Source: Aliidiomarina sanyensis (GTDB lineage: Bacteria > Pseudomonadota > Gammaproteobacteria > Enterobacterales > Alteromonadaceae). Taken from it: DNA of 64,000 bases. The stretch is from contig NZ_PIPM01000002.1 of the NCBI RefSeq assembly GCF_003987175.1, forward strand, positions 1 to 64,000, written 5' to 3'. A program made the position numbers and the translations under genes. Positions 11,670-21,988 of the stretch are shown here, in pieces. How positions within the stretch are numbered: the first letter of the stretch is position 1; the number at the start of each line of letters is the position of its first letter. Below the pieces are notes generated by a model that was not told the DNA's origin, ran no database searches, and was given only the letters and a program-made list of their open reading frames with translations.

Positions 11670-12127
11670 TGCAGCTGTTTTACGACCTCTTCCCCAATTT
11701 CGCTGTGTCCAGCGAGTGTTACGAGCCGCCCGTTTTCTTCGGGCTGTAATGTAATGACGATATCCGCTTGCGGTAAAATACCAAAACCTCGTTCGGGCCA
11801 TTCGATTAAGCGGATACTGTCGTTATTAAAATAGTCGCGAATTCCCATATATTCGAGTTCTTCTGGGTCCGCCAAACGATATAAGTCAAAATGATATACC
11901 CTCCATTGCGCCAGCTCATAGGGCTCTATCAATGTATACGTTGGGCTTTTCACTGCACCAGTATGCCCTAAAGCATGCATAAATCCACGACTGAAGGTCG
12001 TCTTTCCCATGCCGAGATCACCACGCAGGTAAATGGTCATTCCCGTCTTTACAGCACTCGCCAGTGCCGCTCCGAGTTTTATGGTATCTTCTTCAGTCGC
12101 GAGTGATTTTGTGACTTCAACGGTCAT
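11666..12127 (-). CDS. tsaE: tRNA t6A biosynthesis ATPase TsaE
   Basis: TsaE is the ATPase partner of the TsaB-TsaD complex that makes threonylcarbamoyl-adenosine at A37 of ANN-decoding tRNAs. The 153-residue product has Walker A GDLGMGKTT at 36-44, the conserved SPTYTLIEPY, the HFDLYRL strand and LIEWPE, in the order and length usual for the family. It overlaps nnr by 11 bp and amiB by 4 bp (ATGA), so the three are probably translationally coupled. Confidence 0.96.
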   Translation of the reverse strand: MTVEVTKSLATEEDTIKLGAALASAVKTGMTIYLRGDLGMGKTTFSRGFMHALGHTGAVKSPTYTLIEPYELAQWRVYHFDLYRLADPEELEYMGIRDYFNNDSIRLIEWPERGFGILPQADIVITLQPEENGRLVTLAGHSEIGEEVVKQLQ

Positions 12128-13679
12128 TTGGGTTCATCCAATACGGAATCCAATCAAATATATCCGAGGCCATCAGGCCCCGCGTTCCTTCTGGGCATTT
12201 TTCCTGCATCGCCGACTCACCCGCGAGTGCATGTGCCAATACAGCAAGCCGAACACCAGCTTCGGTCGCCAATGCCATCCCGTGGCGCTGTGCGAGCAAG
12301 CCGCCTATCATACCTGCTAATACGTCTCCCATACCAGCTGTTGCCATCGCTGGCGTACCGCGATCGCAAACTGCAATGCCCTCTTGCCCACAAATCAAAC
12401 TGCCTCGCCCTTTAAGAACCACAATTCCGCCGAATTGTTCCTGTAAAGTTTGTGCTGCAAGCCAACGATTTTTTTCTACATCTTGGGTTTCACATTCCAG
12501 CAGACGCGCAGCTTCGCCCGGATGGGGTGTCAGTATCCAGCGTGCACGCCCTGAGATATCAGGGCGCGCTTGCGCCAAAGCGTTCAGGGCATCCGCATCA
12601 AGCACTGTGGTTAACTCGGGATCAATATCGGACGATTGCAGTCGCGCACAATACCAATCCCACCAATCACGCCCCCACGCACGCTGCCCAAGACCCGGAC
12701 CAAAAATCAAAACGGATGCGTGTTCTAGATAGCTAAGGGCCTCATCACGCCCTGCTTCCAAGCCTCGGACCATAAGCTCCGGTTGCTGGCCAACAATGAC
12801 TTCTTGGCCGGGCTCACACAAGATGGTCACTTTCCCAGCACCCGCCCGCAACGCAGCAGTTCCCGCCAATCGCACCGCGCCAGCCATGCCCGCAGCCCCT
12901 CCAAGAATCACAACATGGCCCGCATCCCCCTTGTGGGCAGTCGCCGCCCGCGGGACAAGACTGTGCTGTAATAATGTCGGTTGCAAATACCACGCTGAGG
13001 GCTCCGTCAGTAATCGAAATTCCCGTTGGATGCCCAAGTCGGCAAAGTGAACGTGCCCACAATACGCGGCCGCTTGGCCCGTCGTGAGGCCGCGCTTGAC
13101 GCCCACGAAGGTGACGGTAGCGCGGGCCCGAACGGCATCCCCGAGGGGTTGCCCGGTGTCTGCGTGTAAGCCAGTGGGAATATCCAGCGCAAGAACCGGT
13201 ACCTTTGCCTCATTGAGGCTTTCCACGCAGTCGCAAATTTCGCCACGCAACGTTTGCTGGAGTCCCGTCCCAAGCAACGCATCGACCACCCAATCGGGCT
13301 CTGCATCTGCCCAATCAGCAAGCGGTTCGACATCTCCCCCTCGTTCAAGCCACTCGGACCATGCACGGCGCGCATCGGTGGTTTTCGGCTCGGCAAGGGC
13401 AAAGACTCGGACGATATGACCGGCCTCTCGCGCAAGCGCTGCCACAATATAGCCATCACCGCCGTTGTTTCCAGTCCCACATAACACGGCAATACGTGCT
13501 CCGGGCGCAAGTTTATCGGAAAGAACAGACCATGCCGCAGCGCCCGCTCTTTGCATCAAGGTCCACATATCAATGCCTGCACGAGCCGCAGCCTCGGCCT
13601 CATGCTCGCGGACCTGTTCAGGTCGATACAACTGCTGTGGTATGCTCATTGTTTGTGCGTGCTGACCATCATGCGTCAT
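12117..13679 (-). CDS. nnr: Bifunctional NAD(P)HX epimerase/dehydratase
   Basis: Nnr repairs hydrated NADH and NADPH. The N-terminal YjeF_N half epimerises NAD(P)HX and the C-terminal ribokinase-like half dehydrates it with ADP. The 520-residue product shows GTGNNGGDGYIVA in the first half. In the second half are HKGDAGHVVILGG, LTPHPGEAARLL and MATAGMGDVLAG. The ATG at 13679 has GAGGA about 8 nt upstream; the next Met, ten codons in, has no ribosome-binding site. It is the first gene of the leftward amiB block and faces queG divergently, as yjeF and yjeS do in E. coli. Confidence 0.96.
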   Translation of the reverse strand: MTHDGQHAQTMSIPQQLYRPEQVREHEAEAAARAGIDMWTLMQRAGAAAWSVLSDKLAPGARIAVLCGTGNNGGDGYIVAALAREAGHIVRVFALAEPKTTDARRAWSEWLERGGDVEPLADWADAEPDWVVDALLGTGLQQTLRGEICDCVESLNEAKVPVLALDIPTGLHADTGQPLGDAVRARATVTFVGVKRGLTTGQAAAYCGHVHFADLGIQREFRLLTEPSAWYLQPTLLQHSLVPRAATAHKGDAGHVVILGGAAGMAGAVRLAGTAALRAGAGKVTILCEPGQEVIVGQQPELMVRGLEAGRDEALSYLEHASVLIFGPGLGQRAWGRDWWDWYCARLQSSDIDPELTTVLDADALNALAQARPDISGRARWILTPHPGEAARLLECETQDVEKNRWLAAQTLQEQFGGIVVLKGRGSLICGQEGIAVCDRGTPAMATAGMGDVLAGMIGGLLAQRHGMALATEAGVRLAVLAHALAGESAMQEKCPEGTRGLMASDIFDWIPYWMNPNDR

Positions 13680-13775
13680 GAATATATCCTCATCGCGCCC
13701 AGTTTGCTCACCGCGAGAAACATTCGTCGACCGTGCAAAAACGGTTGCCCCAGTGATTAAGGTGAACCCTAGATT

Positions 13776-14951
13776 ATGCAGAATAGCGAAAGCAAGAGCG
13801 CAACAACAGTCAAGCTAAGCGAACTTGTCGAAAAAATTAAGCAATGGGGCAGCGAACTTGGCTTTCAGAAAGTCGGGATTGCCGATCTTGACCTATCTAA
13901 GCACGAATCCGCTCTGCAAGAGTGGCTCGATAATCAATACCACGGGACCATGGACTACATGGAGCGGCACGGAATGTTGCGCGCTCGCCCCGCTGACTTG
14001 CATCCCGGAAGTGTCCGTGCCATCTCGGTTCGAATGAATTACTTACCACCCAATGCTCGTTTTGCTGAAGTGCTTGGGGATGACAAGAAAGCGTTTGTCA
14101 GCCGTTATGCGTTAGGCCGCGATTATCACAAAGTCATGCGCAAACGACTGCAAAAACTCGGAGCGAAGATCACGGACTACTGTCTAACCCATTTACACGA
14201 CGTGATGCCTAACTTTCGCCCTTTTGTCGATTCCGCACCGATCCTTGAACGTCCATTGGCAGAAAAAGCTGGGCTGGGGTGGACAGGAAAGCACACGCTC
14301 TTGTTGGATACTGACGATGGTTCTTGGTTTTTTCTCGGTGAACTTCTCATTAATCTGCCGCTACCGATCGATCAGCCTCAACCGGAACAATGTGGCAAAT
14401 GCACAGCCTGCATCACCATTTGCCCAACGCAAGCGATCGTCGCACCCTACAAGCTCGATGCGCGGCGCTGTATTTCATATCTCACGATAGAGCACGCAGG
14501 ACCCATTCCGGAAGCGTTTCGACGTCCGATGGGTAATCGAATTTATGGATGCGACGACTGCCAGTTAGTTTGCCCGTGGAATCGCTACGCTACGCCCACG
14601 CCTGAAGAGGATTTTCTCCCGCGCCACCCATTGCATGCGCCAGAGCTTCTTGAACTTTGGGCTTGGGATGAGGCGACTTTCTTAGAACGAACCGAAGGGT
14701 CGCCAATTCGGCGAATTGGGTTTGAGCGGTGGCAACGAAATCTTGCAGTCGCGTTTGGTAATGCGCGTCCGAGTGCAGACCTTATCGAAGCCCTCGAGCA
14801 ACGCCTACCCGACGCGAGTCCGCTAGTCGGCGAGCATATTGAATGGGCGCTTGCTGAGTTACGAAAAAAAGCCTTGGAAGGAACACCCAAGAATTTACAG
14901 CTTGATCGGCTTATCCGAATTGTCGAAAAGGGCTTGCCGCGCGATGCCTGA
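13776..14951 (+). CDS. queG: Epoxyqueuosine reductase
   Basis: QueG reduces epoxyqueuosine to queuosine at the wobble base of tRNAs for Asp, Asn, His and Tyr. It uses cobalamin and two 4Fe-4S clusters. The 391-residue product has the two ferredoxin-like cysteine sets CGKCTACITICP (first Cys about residue 206) and CDDCQLVCPWN (about 259), plus the N-terminal DUF1730 region. The C-terminal part includes RIGFERWQRNLAVAFGN, a HEAT-like segment. The length is normal. It is divergent from nnr with about 96 bp between the starts. Confidence 0.96.
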   Translation: MQNSESKSATTVKLSELVEKIKQWGSELGFQKVGIADLDLSKHESALQEWLDNQYHGTMDYMERHGMLRARPADLHPGSVRAISVRMNYLPPNARFAEVLGDDKKAFVSRYALGRDYHKVMRKRLQKLGAKITDYCLTHLHDVMPNFRPFVDSAPILERPLAEKAGLGWTGKHTLLLDTDDGSWFFLGELLINLPLPIDQPQPEQCGKCTACITICPTQAIVAPYKLDARRCISYLTIEHAGPIPEAFRRPMGNRIYGCDDCQLVCPWNRYATPTPEEDFLPRHPLHAPELLELWAWDEATFLERTEGSPIRRIGFERWQRNLAVAFGNARPSADLIEALEQRLPDASPLVGEHIEWALAELRKKALEGTPKNLQLDRLIRIVEKGLPRDA

Positions 14952-14978
14952 AAAAAACATCAACCTTAAGCAAGACGA

Positions 14979-15188
14979 TTAGTGTGGCTTGAAAATTCCA
15001 ATGACTTGGTCTGCACTCACTTGCGCTTTCGATTTCTCTTGCGCCTGATCTTTTTCACTCATTTGGTAATCGCATTCCACGCACGTGACATGTTCTTGGT
15101 CATCTTCCATGTAGACCATTAAGGTGTCCTGCGCTTTACATGATGGGCACGTTGCCCCGGCGATAAAACGTTTGCGGCTGCGCGCCAT
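14979..15188 (-). CDS. yheV: YheV family putative zinc-ribbon protein
   Basis: This small protein of 69 residues has two CxxC pairs, CPSCKAQD and CVECDYQM, separated by about 20 residues, the pattern of a zinc ribbon. The N-terminus MARSRKRFIAGATCPSC is the conserved start of the YheV (DUF2387) family. Its function is unknown. It sits beside yheS as in E. coli, convergent with queG and divergent from yheS. Confidence 0.9.
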   Translation of the reverse strand: MARSRKRFIAGATCPSCKAQDTLMVYMEDDQEHVTCVECDYQMSEKDQAQEKSKAQVSADQVIGIFKPH

Positions 15189-15292
15189 AAATTTTCATCC
15201 TTTTGACCGTGGGGATAAGTGCTGACCCTTCGCGTGGGATCGAGTATGATCAGCGCCGATTTTGTAATTCACCCGAGCAATGAGTCCGAACT

Positions 15293-17206
15293 ATGATCCA
15301 AGCCGATGGCCTCAGCCTTATCCGAGGCGGACATCATTTACTACGTGATGCCCAGTTTACCATTTTTCCCGGTCATCGTGTGGGATTAGTGGGCGCAAAT
15401 GGTGCCGGGAAATCTTCGTTGTTTGCGCTCCTGCGCGGCGAACTAAAAGAGGACGCAGGAAACCTCAAGATTCCCCCACGCTGGCGAATGGCCAGTGTGG
15501 CCCAAGAAACTCCTGCCCTGGATACCCCAGCACTCGCCTATGTCATGCAAGGGGATGTGGAATATACGCAAGTGCAACGGGACTTGGATGCAGCGGAACG
15601 GGCAAATGATGGAGAAGCCATTGCCCGTTGCCACGGTCAGCTTGATGCAATTGGGGGGTATCACATCCACGCACGCGCTGCTCAACTTCTGATCGGTTTG
15701 GGGTTCACGCAAGCCCAGTTAGAACAACCGGTACGGAGCTTCTCGGGCGGGTGGCGCATGCGTCTCAACCTCGCTCAAGCGCTGATCTCCCGTGCCGATT
15801 TATTGCTGCTTGATGAGCCTACCAACCATTTGGATCTCGACGCCATTGTGTGGCTCGAGCAGTGGCTCAAACGTTTCGAAGGCACTTCGATCGTCATCTC
15901 CCATGACCGAGAATTCTTAGATGGGGTGGTCAATCAGATCATTCACATTGAGCATTTCCAAACCCAGCAATATTCCGGTGACTACACCTCATTTCAGCGC
16001 CAACGCAGTGAACGGCGCTCACAGCAGCAGCAACAGTTTGATAAAGAGCAGGCACAACGCGCGCACCTGCAAAAATTTGTCGATCGCTTTCGTGCCAAAG
16101 CCTCGAAAGCCAAGCAAGCACAATCGCGATTGAAAGCGCTCGAAAAATTAACCAGTACGGCGCCACTCGGCGATGATGAGCCGTACGATCTCGCATTTCC
16201 TGAACCTGGTAAACTACCGAACCCATTGCTGCAACTTGATAAAATTCAGGCAGGATATGGCGACACAACCATCCTCGAGCGAGTTCAGCTCAATCTGGTT
16301 CCGGGCAGTCGAATAGGATTGCTCGGCCGCAACGGGGCGGGTAAATCGACGCTAATGAAGCTCCTCGCCGGCGAGCTCTCGCCACAAACTGGTGAGCGGG
16401 CTGCCAATGCGGGCTTAGTGATTGGCTATTTTGCACAACATCAATTGGAGACGCTGGTACTGTCCGACCATGCGATTGCTCATCTGCAACGAATCGACCC
16501 TCGCGCGTCCGAGCAATCATTACGCAATTTCTTGGGACGGTTTGGCTTCAGTGGCGACCGAGCCTATGAAGCAGTAGCGCCTTTCTCCGGGGGTGAAAAA
16601 GCACGCCTGGTTTTGGCACTCTTAATCTATCAACGTCCAAATCTGTTACTGCTCGATGAGCCAACGAACCATTTAGATCTCGATATGCGGGAAGCGCTCG
16701 TGATGGCACTTCAGGAGTTCTCCGGTGCAATGGTCATCGTCTCCCACGACCGCCACTTCTTGCGGGCCACAGTTGATGACTATTATTTGGTAGCCAACAG
16801 AGCGGTAGAGCCCTTCCCGGGTGATCTTGATGCCTACTCAATCTGGTTAAATGACCAGCTCAAGCAATTGACTGAGAATTCAGAAGCAAGTGCCAACAGC
16901 ACCGAGACTCCAAACCATGAAGGGTCAGCACACAACCGCAAGGCACAGCGGCAAGCGGCTGCGCAACAACGTCAGGCGCTCAAGCCCTTGCGCGATAAGT
17001 TCAAGAAGACCGAGCAAGCGCTCGAACAGCTCACCACTGCCCTGCAAAGCGTTGAAGCGGCGTTAGCCGACCCTGCGATCTATCAGAAAGAGCAGAAAGA
17101 CGCGCTAACGGATTTGTTAAAGCAACAAGGCGAGCTAAAAGCTCGCCTTGAGGATATTGAGGCCACATGGCTTGAGCTGTCTGAACAGCTCGAAGATATG
17201 CAGTAG
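15293..17206 (+). CDS. yheS: ABC-F family ATPase YheS
   Basis: ABC-F proteins bind the ribosomal E-site region and relieve stalls; they have two ATPase domains and no membrane part. The 637-residue product has Walker A GANGAGKS, signature FSGGWRMRL and Walker B LLLLDEPTNHLDL in domain 1, and GRNGAGKST, FSGGEKARL and LLLLDEPTNHLDL in domain 2. The inter-domain linker (about 235-300) is charged, and a C-terminal coiled coil (about 540-635) ends the protein. Length and neighbours yheV and yheU point to YheS rather than Uup or EttA. Confidence 0.93.
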   Translation: MIQADGLSLIRGGHHLLRDAQFTIFPGHRVGLVGANGAGKSSLFALLRGELKEDAGNLKIPPRWRMASVAQETPALDTPALAYVMQGDVEYTQVQRDLDAAERANDGEAIARCHGQLDAIGGYHIHARAAQLLIGLGFTQAQLEQPVRSFSGGWRMRLNLAQALISRADLLLLDEPTNHLDLDAIVWLEQWLKRFEGTSIVISHDREFLDGVVNQIIHIEHFQTQQYSGDYTSFQRQRSERRSQQQQQFDKEQAQRAHLQKFVDRFRAKASKAKQAQSRLKALEKLTSTAPLGDDEPYDLAFPEPGKLPNPLLQLDKIQAGYGDTTILERVQLNLVPGSRIGLLGRNGAGKSTLMKLLAGELSPQTGERAANAGLVIGYFAQHQLETLVLSDHAIAHLQRIDPRASEQSLRNFLGRFGFSGDRAYEAVAPFSGGEKARLVLALLIYQRPNLLLLDEPTNHLDLDMREALVMALQEFSGAMVIVSHDRHFLRATVDDYYLVANRAVEPFPGDLDAYSIWLNDQLKQLTENSEASANSTETPNHEGSAHNRKAQRQAAAQQRQALKPLRDKFKKTEQALEQLTTALQSVEAALADPAIYQKEQKDALTDLLKQQGELKARLEDIEATWLELSEQLEDMQ

Positions 17207-17211
17207 CGGCG

Positions 17212-20100
17212 TTATTCGCCGCCCAATTGCTCACGACTCCAGACATCGAGACTTTCGATCACCTCGAGCCCTTCAATCGTTGCAAAGTCAATCTCACGGA
17301 AATTGCGACCCCGCAATTGAACCAAGATTCGAGCGCTATTTTCGGTCGCGAAAACTCGGTCAAAATACGCTTGTACACTACTAAGCGTAGTATTTTCCAG
17401 TTCCTGTTGATAGCGCGTGCGCGTATCGAAACGATAGCGTTGATTTTGCCAATCGCCAATGAACCGACCCGCTTCTTCCGCCAATGTTTGCGGTGGCTGA
17501 GTCAAGTTCGTCAATACACCTTGTTGGAATTGACGGAATTCCTGCTCGCTCATATTTGCTAAGCGCTCACGATACCCAGCACGGAACGCATCAAAACGCT
17601 CAAGCAACGGCGCAGGCCCACGCACTGGACTCTGAATCAAGAAACCAATTCCAGTGAAATCTTCAAGACCCACTTGAGTCACACCGACCGAATATCCAAG
17701 CTGGTCTTCAGTTCGCAACTCGGTGAAAAAACGCGTCCGCATCATCTCACTGAGCAACGCAGCGTGCGCGCGATTGTTCAAATCTTCTGCGGGTAGGATC
17801 CAGACATCCAAAAATCCAGTGTCGTCCAAATCAACGTCTTCTTGCCAGCTGATGTGTAAATCCGATCGTGGGGTGACAATGGGCGCGTGTTCAACAGCGC
17901 GCGTGCGATCAACCCCACCGAGCGCAGCAACCTTGCTCGCCAGTTCAGAAACCCCCGTGGCGCTGTAATTTCCGTGCACATACATGCGCAACGTATTTTC
18001 ACGAAGCAGTCGATCACGGACAGCCTTTACGTCAGCGGTCGTTATATTTTGCAGCGCAGCCAGTTGCGCATCCGTATCAGCGGAAGGCAAGCGCATCAAG
18101 CGATTAAAGCTCGGCATGAGTTGTTGTACTGGGAAACGCAAACGAGCATTTTGAATATTCCGACGCATCCGATCGACTGACTGCTCGACCCCAGCTGTGG
18201 TCGGTTCAAACTGCGCAAAATCTGTGAGCACCCGCTCGGCGAGAAGGGCTTGTTTGTCATTGAATCCAGACAGGTTCAAACTGAGACCATCACCGGCCGA
18301 AAGATTGAATGAAACCCCAGCAATGGATGCTTCACGTGCTAACGCCTGTTGCGACAACGCGAACATATCCATCAGAACGGAACGAGCCATCCGTTCTTCC
18401 AGAGAGCGATGATGGAACGGTTGGTACAATTGAATACGAACTTCAGCACGGGGTTCTTGGAAACGCTCACTGCGCATCAACCAAGCAGATACAGAGCCCT
18501 GATCAACCACATGCTGAGGACGCTGATGAAAATCTCCAGCAACCAAGCTCAGATCGTCCGGTAATAATGAGTTTACCGCAGGCATTTGCACTACAAATTG
18601 CTGGGCCTCGCTCCGCCAAGCTGTGATAGTTTCCATGTCTAACGCGGCACGTGAATAGAATCCGTCGGTAAATGGAATGGGCGTATCCACTTCTTGTTCC
18701 GGAGAAACGAAGGTTACGCGCACGCGCTCAGGCGTCAGTTGGTCCAAGACCCGTTGGATCCGCTCAGGGGCATACTCTACGAGGGTGTAGCTGTGACTGA
18801 TCACATGATTAAAGGGATAGTACAATAAGTTGGCTGCCAAACTCGTGGTGTATTGAAAACCACCACTGCGGCGCAAGAAGGCAAAGTCATTCTGCAGCAC
18901 CGTATTGAGCTCATCATAGTAATGCTCACCGATTCCCTCATATCGCACTTGCTCGACGTAATTTAGTAGGACGCCAACAATGGTTTCCCGGTTTTGGTAA
19001 CCCGTTTCGGTCAAATCCACGCCAATCCGAAACAGCCCTGCATTCCCAAAAATATCTGGCTGTGCGTAGGCTCCAAGACTATCAATCCAGCCCAACTCGC
19101 GGAATAACGCAGCCGGAGTTCCCGGCATTTCAGAATTGATGACATAAGCAATCAGTTCGTTGGGTTTATATGCGTACTCATCACGATTGTTCTCGATAAT
19201 AAAATCGATAAATAGGCTCCGCATTTCCATTTGTGGACGGTAGCTCAATAGGATACCAACATCCTCGTCGCGCACCGGTGGCACATCCACTTGAGGGGCG
19301 GCAATTTCTCGGTTCGGGATGTCGGCAAAAACGTCGCGAGCCAACATCTCGAGCTCATCCAGCGAGCGGTTGCTCAGAACCGATGCAGTCATTTGGTTGG
19401 CAGAATAATAACGCTCGTAAAACGCAATCAATTCCTCATGCAGATTACTGCCCGGCTTATCTGACAAGGTCTCGAGGTTTCCGATATTGAATTGTGAAAA
19501 GGGGTGTTCAGGATTAATGGTTTCGCTCAACAATGAGAACAGAATAAAGCCATCTGACGCGCTGCGCATCGACCATTCGGAATGAACCGCATTCACTTCT
19601 TTATCCGCATACTCGGGATAAAGCATGGGCGCTTTAAAAAAGTCCGCGAAGCGATCCAGTGACTCAGGAAGTGCGTCGTTGTTCACTTCAAACATATAGT
19701 TGGTATGATCGTTTGCTGCATACGCATTCAGCATGCCGCCATTCTGCGACATAAACTCGTCAAATTCGCTCGGCTCAGGATACTTTTCAGTACCCAGAAA
19801 CAGCATATGCTCAAGGTAATGCGCCATGCCTTGTTGCTCAGCAGGATCTTGCAGACTTCCAACCCGCACCGCGAGTGCCGCTGCCGATTTCTCGGCTTCG
19901 GGGTCACTTACTAAAACGAGGCGAAGACCATTCTCTAGAACCAACGCCCGATACGCTCGGGTATCATTCGGGCTAATTTCAATCGCCATCGGGTCGGCCG
20001 CCTGCTCCGTCCCTGCACGTTGAGCTGGGGTACAAGCAGACAAGGTAAATAGCAGCGCAAAAATTAGGGTCAACGCGCGCGTCGTGACTGAAATGAACAT
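17212..20100 (-). CDS. ptrA: Pitrilysin-like M16 metalloprotease, predicted lipoprotein
   Basis: The 962-residue product has exactly the length of E. coli protease III (pitrilysin), a periplasmic zinc peptidase of the insulinase family. The inverted zinc motif HYLEH in AHYLEHMLFLGTEKYP lies near residues 90-94. A third ligand Glu is expected in EVNAVHSEWS. Unlike pitrilysin it carries a lipobox, LFTLSAC, ending at about residue 23, so it is probably anchored by lipid. ATG 20100 is chosen for its AGAGGA site and because it gives the signal sequence; an upstream in-frame ATG lacks both. It is convergent with yheS, 5 bp apart, with no terminator seen between them. Confidence 0.92.
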   Translation of the reverse strand: MFISVTTRALTLIFALLFTLSACTPAQRAGTEQAADPMAIEISPNDTRAYRALVLENGLRLVLVSDPEAEKSAAALAVRVGSLQDPAEQQGMAHYLEHMLFLGTEKYPEPSEFDEFMSQNGGMLNAYAANDHTNYMFEVNNDALPESLDRFADFFKAPMLYPEYADKEVNAVHSEWSMRSASDGFILFSLLSETINPEHPFSQFNIGNLETLSDKPGSNLHEELIAFYERYYSANQMTASVLSNRSLDELEMLARDVFADIPNREIAAPQVDVPPVRDEDVGILLSYRPQMEMRSLFIDFIIENNRDEYAYKPNELIAYVINSEMPGTPAALFRELGWIDSLGAYAQPDIFGNAGLFRIGVDLTETGYQNRETIVGVLLNYVEQVRYEGIGEHYYDELNTVLQNDFAFLRRSGGFQYTTSLAANLLYYPFNHVISHSYTLVEYAPERIQRVLDQLTPERVRVTFVSPEQEVDTPIPFTDGFYSRAALDMETITAWRSEAQQFVVQMPAVNSLLPDDLSLVAGDFHQRPQHVVDQGSVSAWLMRSERFQEPRAEVRIQLYQPFHHRSLEERMARSVLMDMFALSQQALAREASIAGVSFNLSAGDGLSLNLSGFNDKQALLAERVLTDFAQFEPTTAGVEQSVDRMRRNIQNARLRFPVQQLMPSFNRLMRLPSADTDAQLAALQNITTADVKAVRDRLLRENTLRMYVHGNYSATGVSELASKVAALGGVDRTRAVEHAPIVTPRSDLHISWQEDVDLDDTGFLDVWILPAEDLNNRAHAALLSEMMRTRFFTELRTEDQLGYSVGVTQVGLEDFTGIGFLIQSPVRGPAPLLERFDAFRAGYRERLANMSEQEFRQFQQGVLTNLTQPPQTLAEEAGRFIGDWQNQRYRFDTRTRYQQELENTTLSSVQAYFDRVFATENSARILVQLRGRNFREIDFATIEGLEVIESLDVWSREQLGGE

Positions 20101-20303
20101 ATTGCATCCTCTTCTGTTCAGACGATATACAACAAAGCGTTGCATGATCGGGCTTTCATTATTCAGAGGGAGAGTCTGTTATGCAACGAGTTATTCGAGT
20201 CAGAGCGAAAATCCAGTTTCTAATTTGTAACTGAATGTTACACTCTCAGCGTGTGCTCATTCTGATCATGCCCTGACTGAAATTAGTTTTTTAAGCGAGA
20301 CCT

Positions 20304-20513
20304 ATGCAGATTCCGTGGCAAACGCTTGACCCTGACACCCTTGAAAACCTCATCGAATACTATGTACTGCGCGAGGGGACGGACTATGGTGAGGAAGAAA
20401 AATCGTTGGAGGAGAAGGTCGAAGATGTCCGCAAGCAGCTTAAAGCGGGACAAGCCATTATTGTGTATTCGGAATTACACGAAACCGTAAATATCGTCCC
20501 CGCAGACGAGTAG
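20304..20513 (+). CDS. yheU: YheU family protein (UPF0270)
   Basis: The 69-residue acidic protein begins [20 protein letters not shown] and contains the conserved [17 protein letters not shown] and [16 protein letters not shown] segments. These identify the YheU family, which has no known function. It lies convergent with cysQ, 4 bp between stops. Confidence 0.92.
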   Translation: MQIPWQTLDPDTLENLIEYYVLREGTDYGEEEKSLEEKVEDVRKQLKAGQAIIVYSELHETVNIVPADE

Positions 20514-20517
20514 TCGA

Positions 20518-21345
20518 TTACTCCGAGCGATCCGGCTTCGGAAAAATATCGCGCCATGCGACCGCCGGATCCCCAAGCACAATAAAATTTGGGTTGCCGA
20601 CATGTTCTGTCAGATTATACGTGAGCGGTTCAAAATGCTCATCGAGTAGCACTCCGCCTGCTTCTTGCACGAGCACCTGAGCTGCACCCGTATCCCATTC
20701 ACCCGTTGGACCAATCCGCAAAAACACATCTGCTTTTCCTTCCGCCACGAGCGCCGCTTTTAACGCACAGCTCCCAGTGTAAACGAGCGTCACCGGACGA
20801 TTCGTACCCAGTCGTGAGAGTACTCGGGATTCCGGCTGACGACGGGATAACGCCACCGTGATGGGATCATGTTTTGGGTCGTCAAAAGAGCGAACATGGA
20901 TGGGGGTTTTCTCATCTCTATCGGCACTAACCTTGAAGGCCCCTTCCCCTTGTACGGCAAAATAGACGCTGTCCATGGTGGGCCACCCAATCATGCCCAA
21001 CACTGGGATGCCATTCTCGATCAGCGCAATGCTCACCGCAAAGTCACCACTACCTGAGATAAACTCCTGGGTTCCGTCTAGCGGATCAATCAGCCAGTAA
21101 CGACGCCAGTGACGCCGCTTGCGCCAAGGTTGAATGGCTTCCTCTGACAACACGGGAGTGCCTGGGATAAGGTGCGTTAGCCGATGAATCAACAAATCAC
21201 TTGCCGCCAGATCGACACTGGTCACGGGAGTATTGTCATCCTTACCGTACTCGGTGTAATCACCGGTCCGATAATGCTCCATAATCAACGCACCCGTCTC
21301 ACGGGTAATGGTGAGTAGTGGTTCTATCAAGCTCGCATAATGCAT
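20518..21345 (-). CDS. cysQ: 3'(2'),5'-bisphosphate nucleotidase CysQ
   Basis: CysQ removes the 3' phosphate from pAp and pApS, by-products of sulfate assimilation and carrier-protein transfer. The 275-residue product has the inositol-monophosphatase fold motifs. These are the metal site SEEAIQPW, the core WLIDPLDGTQEFISGSGDF with its catalytic Asp residues, and the C-terminal GEWDTGAAQVLVQEAGG. ATG 21345 follows the nudE stop by 13 bp and has a G-rich site upstream. It probably forms an operon with nudE. Confidence 0.94.
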   Translation of the reverse strand: MHYASLIEPLLTITRETGALIMEHYRTGDYTEYGKDDNTPVTSVDLAASDLLIHRLTHLIPGTPVLSEEAIQPWRKRRHWRRYWLIDPLDGTQEFISGSGDFAVSIALIENGIPVLGMIGWPTMDSVYFAVQGEGAFKVSADRDEKTPIHVRSFDDPKHDPITVALSRRQPESRVLSRLGTNRPVTLVYTGSCALKAALVAEGKADVFLRIGPTGEWDTGAAQVLVQEAGGVLLDEHFEPLTYNLTEHVGNPNFIVLGDPAVAWRDIFPKPDRSE

Positions 21346-21358
21346 AGGCCCCCCATAT

Positions 21359-21922
21359 TCACGACCAACCCCGAAGCCGCTGTAGCAATAACAAGGCCGC
21401 GACGCTCCTCGCTTCGGTGAAATCGGGCTGCGCCAACAACCCGTCAATATCAGTTATCGGCCACGGTACGATTTCTAAAGGCTCAGGTTCGTCTCCTTCC
21501 AATTGTTCGGGATAAAGGCCCTCCCCGACAAACAAGGTCATGGTCGCAGAGAAAAAGGCCGGAGCCATCGTCACCGATTTCATGGGAGTTAAGGTCTTGG
21601 CTCCGTAGCCGATTTCTTCCTTCAGTTCACGGTTTGCCGCTTGCTCAGGCGTTTCTCCCGGATCAACGAGGCCTTTTGGAAAACCAAGCTGATAATTATG
21701 AAGCCCCGCAGCGTATTCTCGGACCAAAAGCATGGTAGATTTGTCCAGCAGAGGGACGACCATGACGGCGCCGCGACCTGAGCCTTGCATGCGTTCATAT
21801 TGACGTAATTCGCCGTTGCTAAATTTTAAATCGATTGCTTCGATGCGAAGCAGGCGACTTTTCGCTACAATCTGGCGCGAGAGAATGGTGGGAACTTGTT
21901 TTTCAGGCGTTTTCGAAGACAT
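21359..21922 (-). CDS. nudE: ADP compounds hydrolase NudE
   Basis: NudE hydrolyses ADP-ribose, Ap3A, NADH and related ADP compounds. The 187-residue product has a complete Nudix box, GLVDPGETPEQAANREL then KEEIGY, near the middle. It has the preceding GFPKG strand, as in E. coli NudE (186 residues). ATG 21922 gives that length; an in-frame GTG at 21943 would add seven residues. It is divergent from yrfG and followed by cysQ. Confidence 0.93.
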   Translation of the reverse strand: MSSKTPEKQVPTILSRQIVAKSRLLRIEAIDLKFSNGELRQYERMQGSGRGAVMVVPLLDKSTMLLVREYAAGLHNYQLGFPKGLVDPGETPEQAANRELKEEIGYGAKTLTPMKSVTMAPAFFSATMTLFVGEGLYPEQLEGDEPEPLEIVPWPITDIDGLLAQPDFTEARSVAALLLLQRLRGWS

Positions 21923-21988
21923 ACAGACACCAACGCTGATCACGGTAACTCGCTAACCATACTACGAACCGAATGACGGGAAAACCCC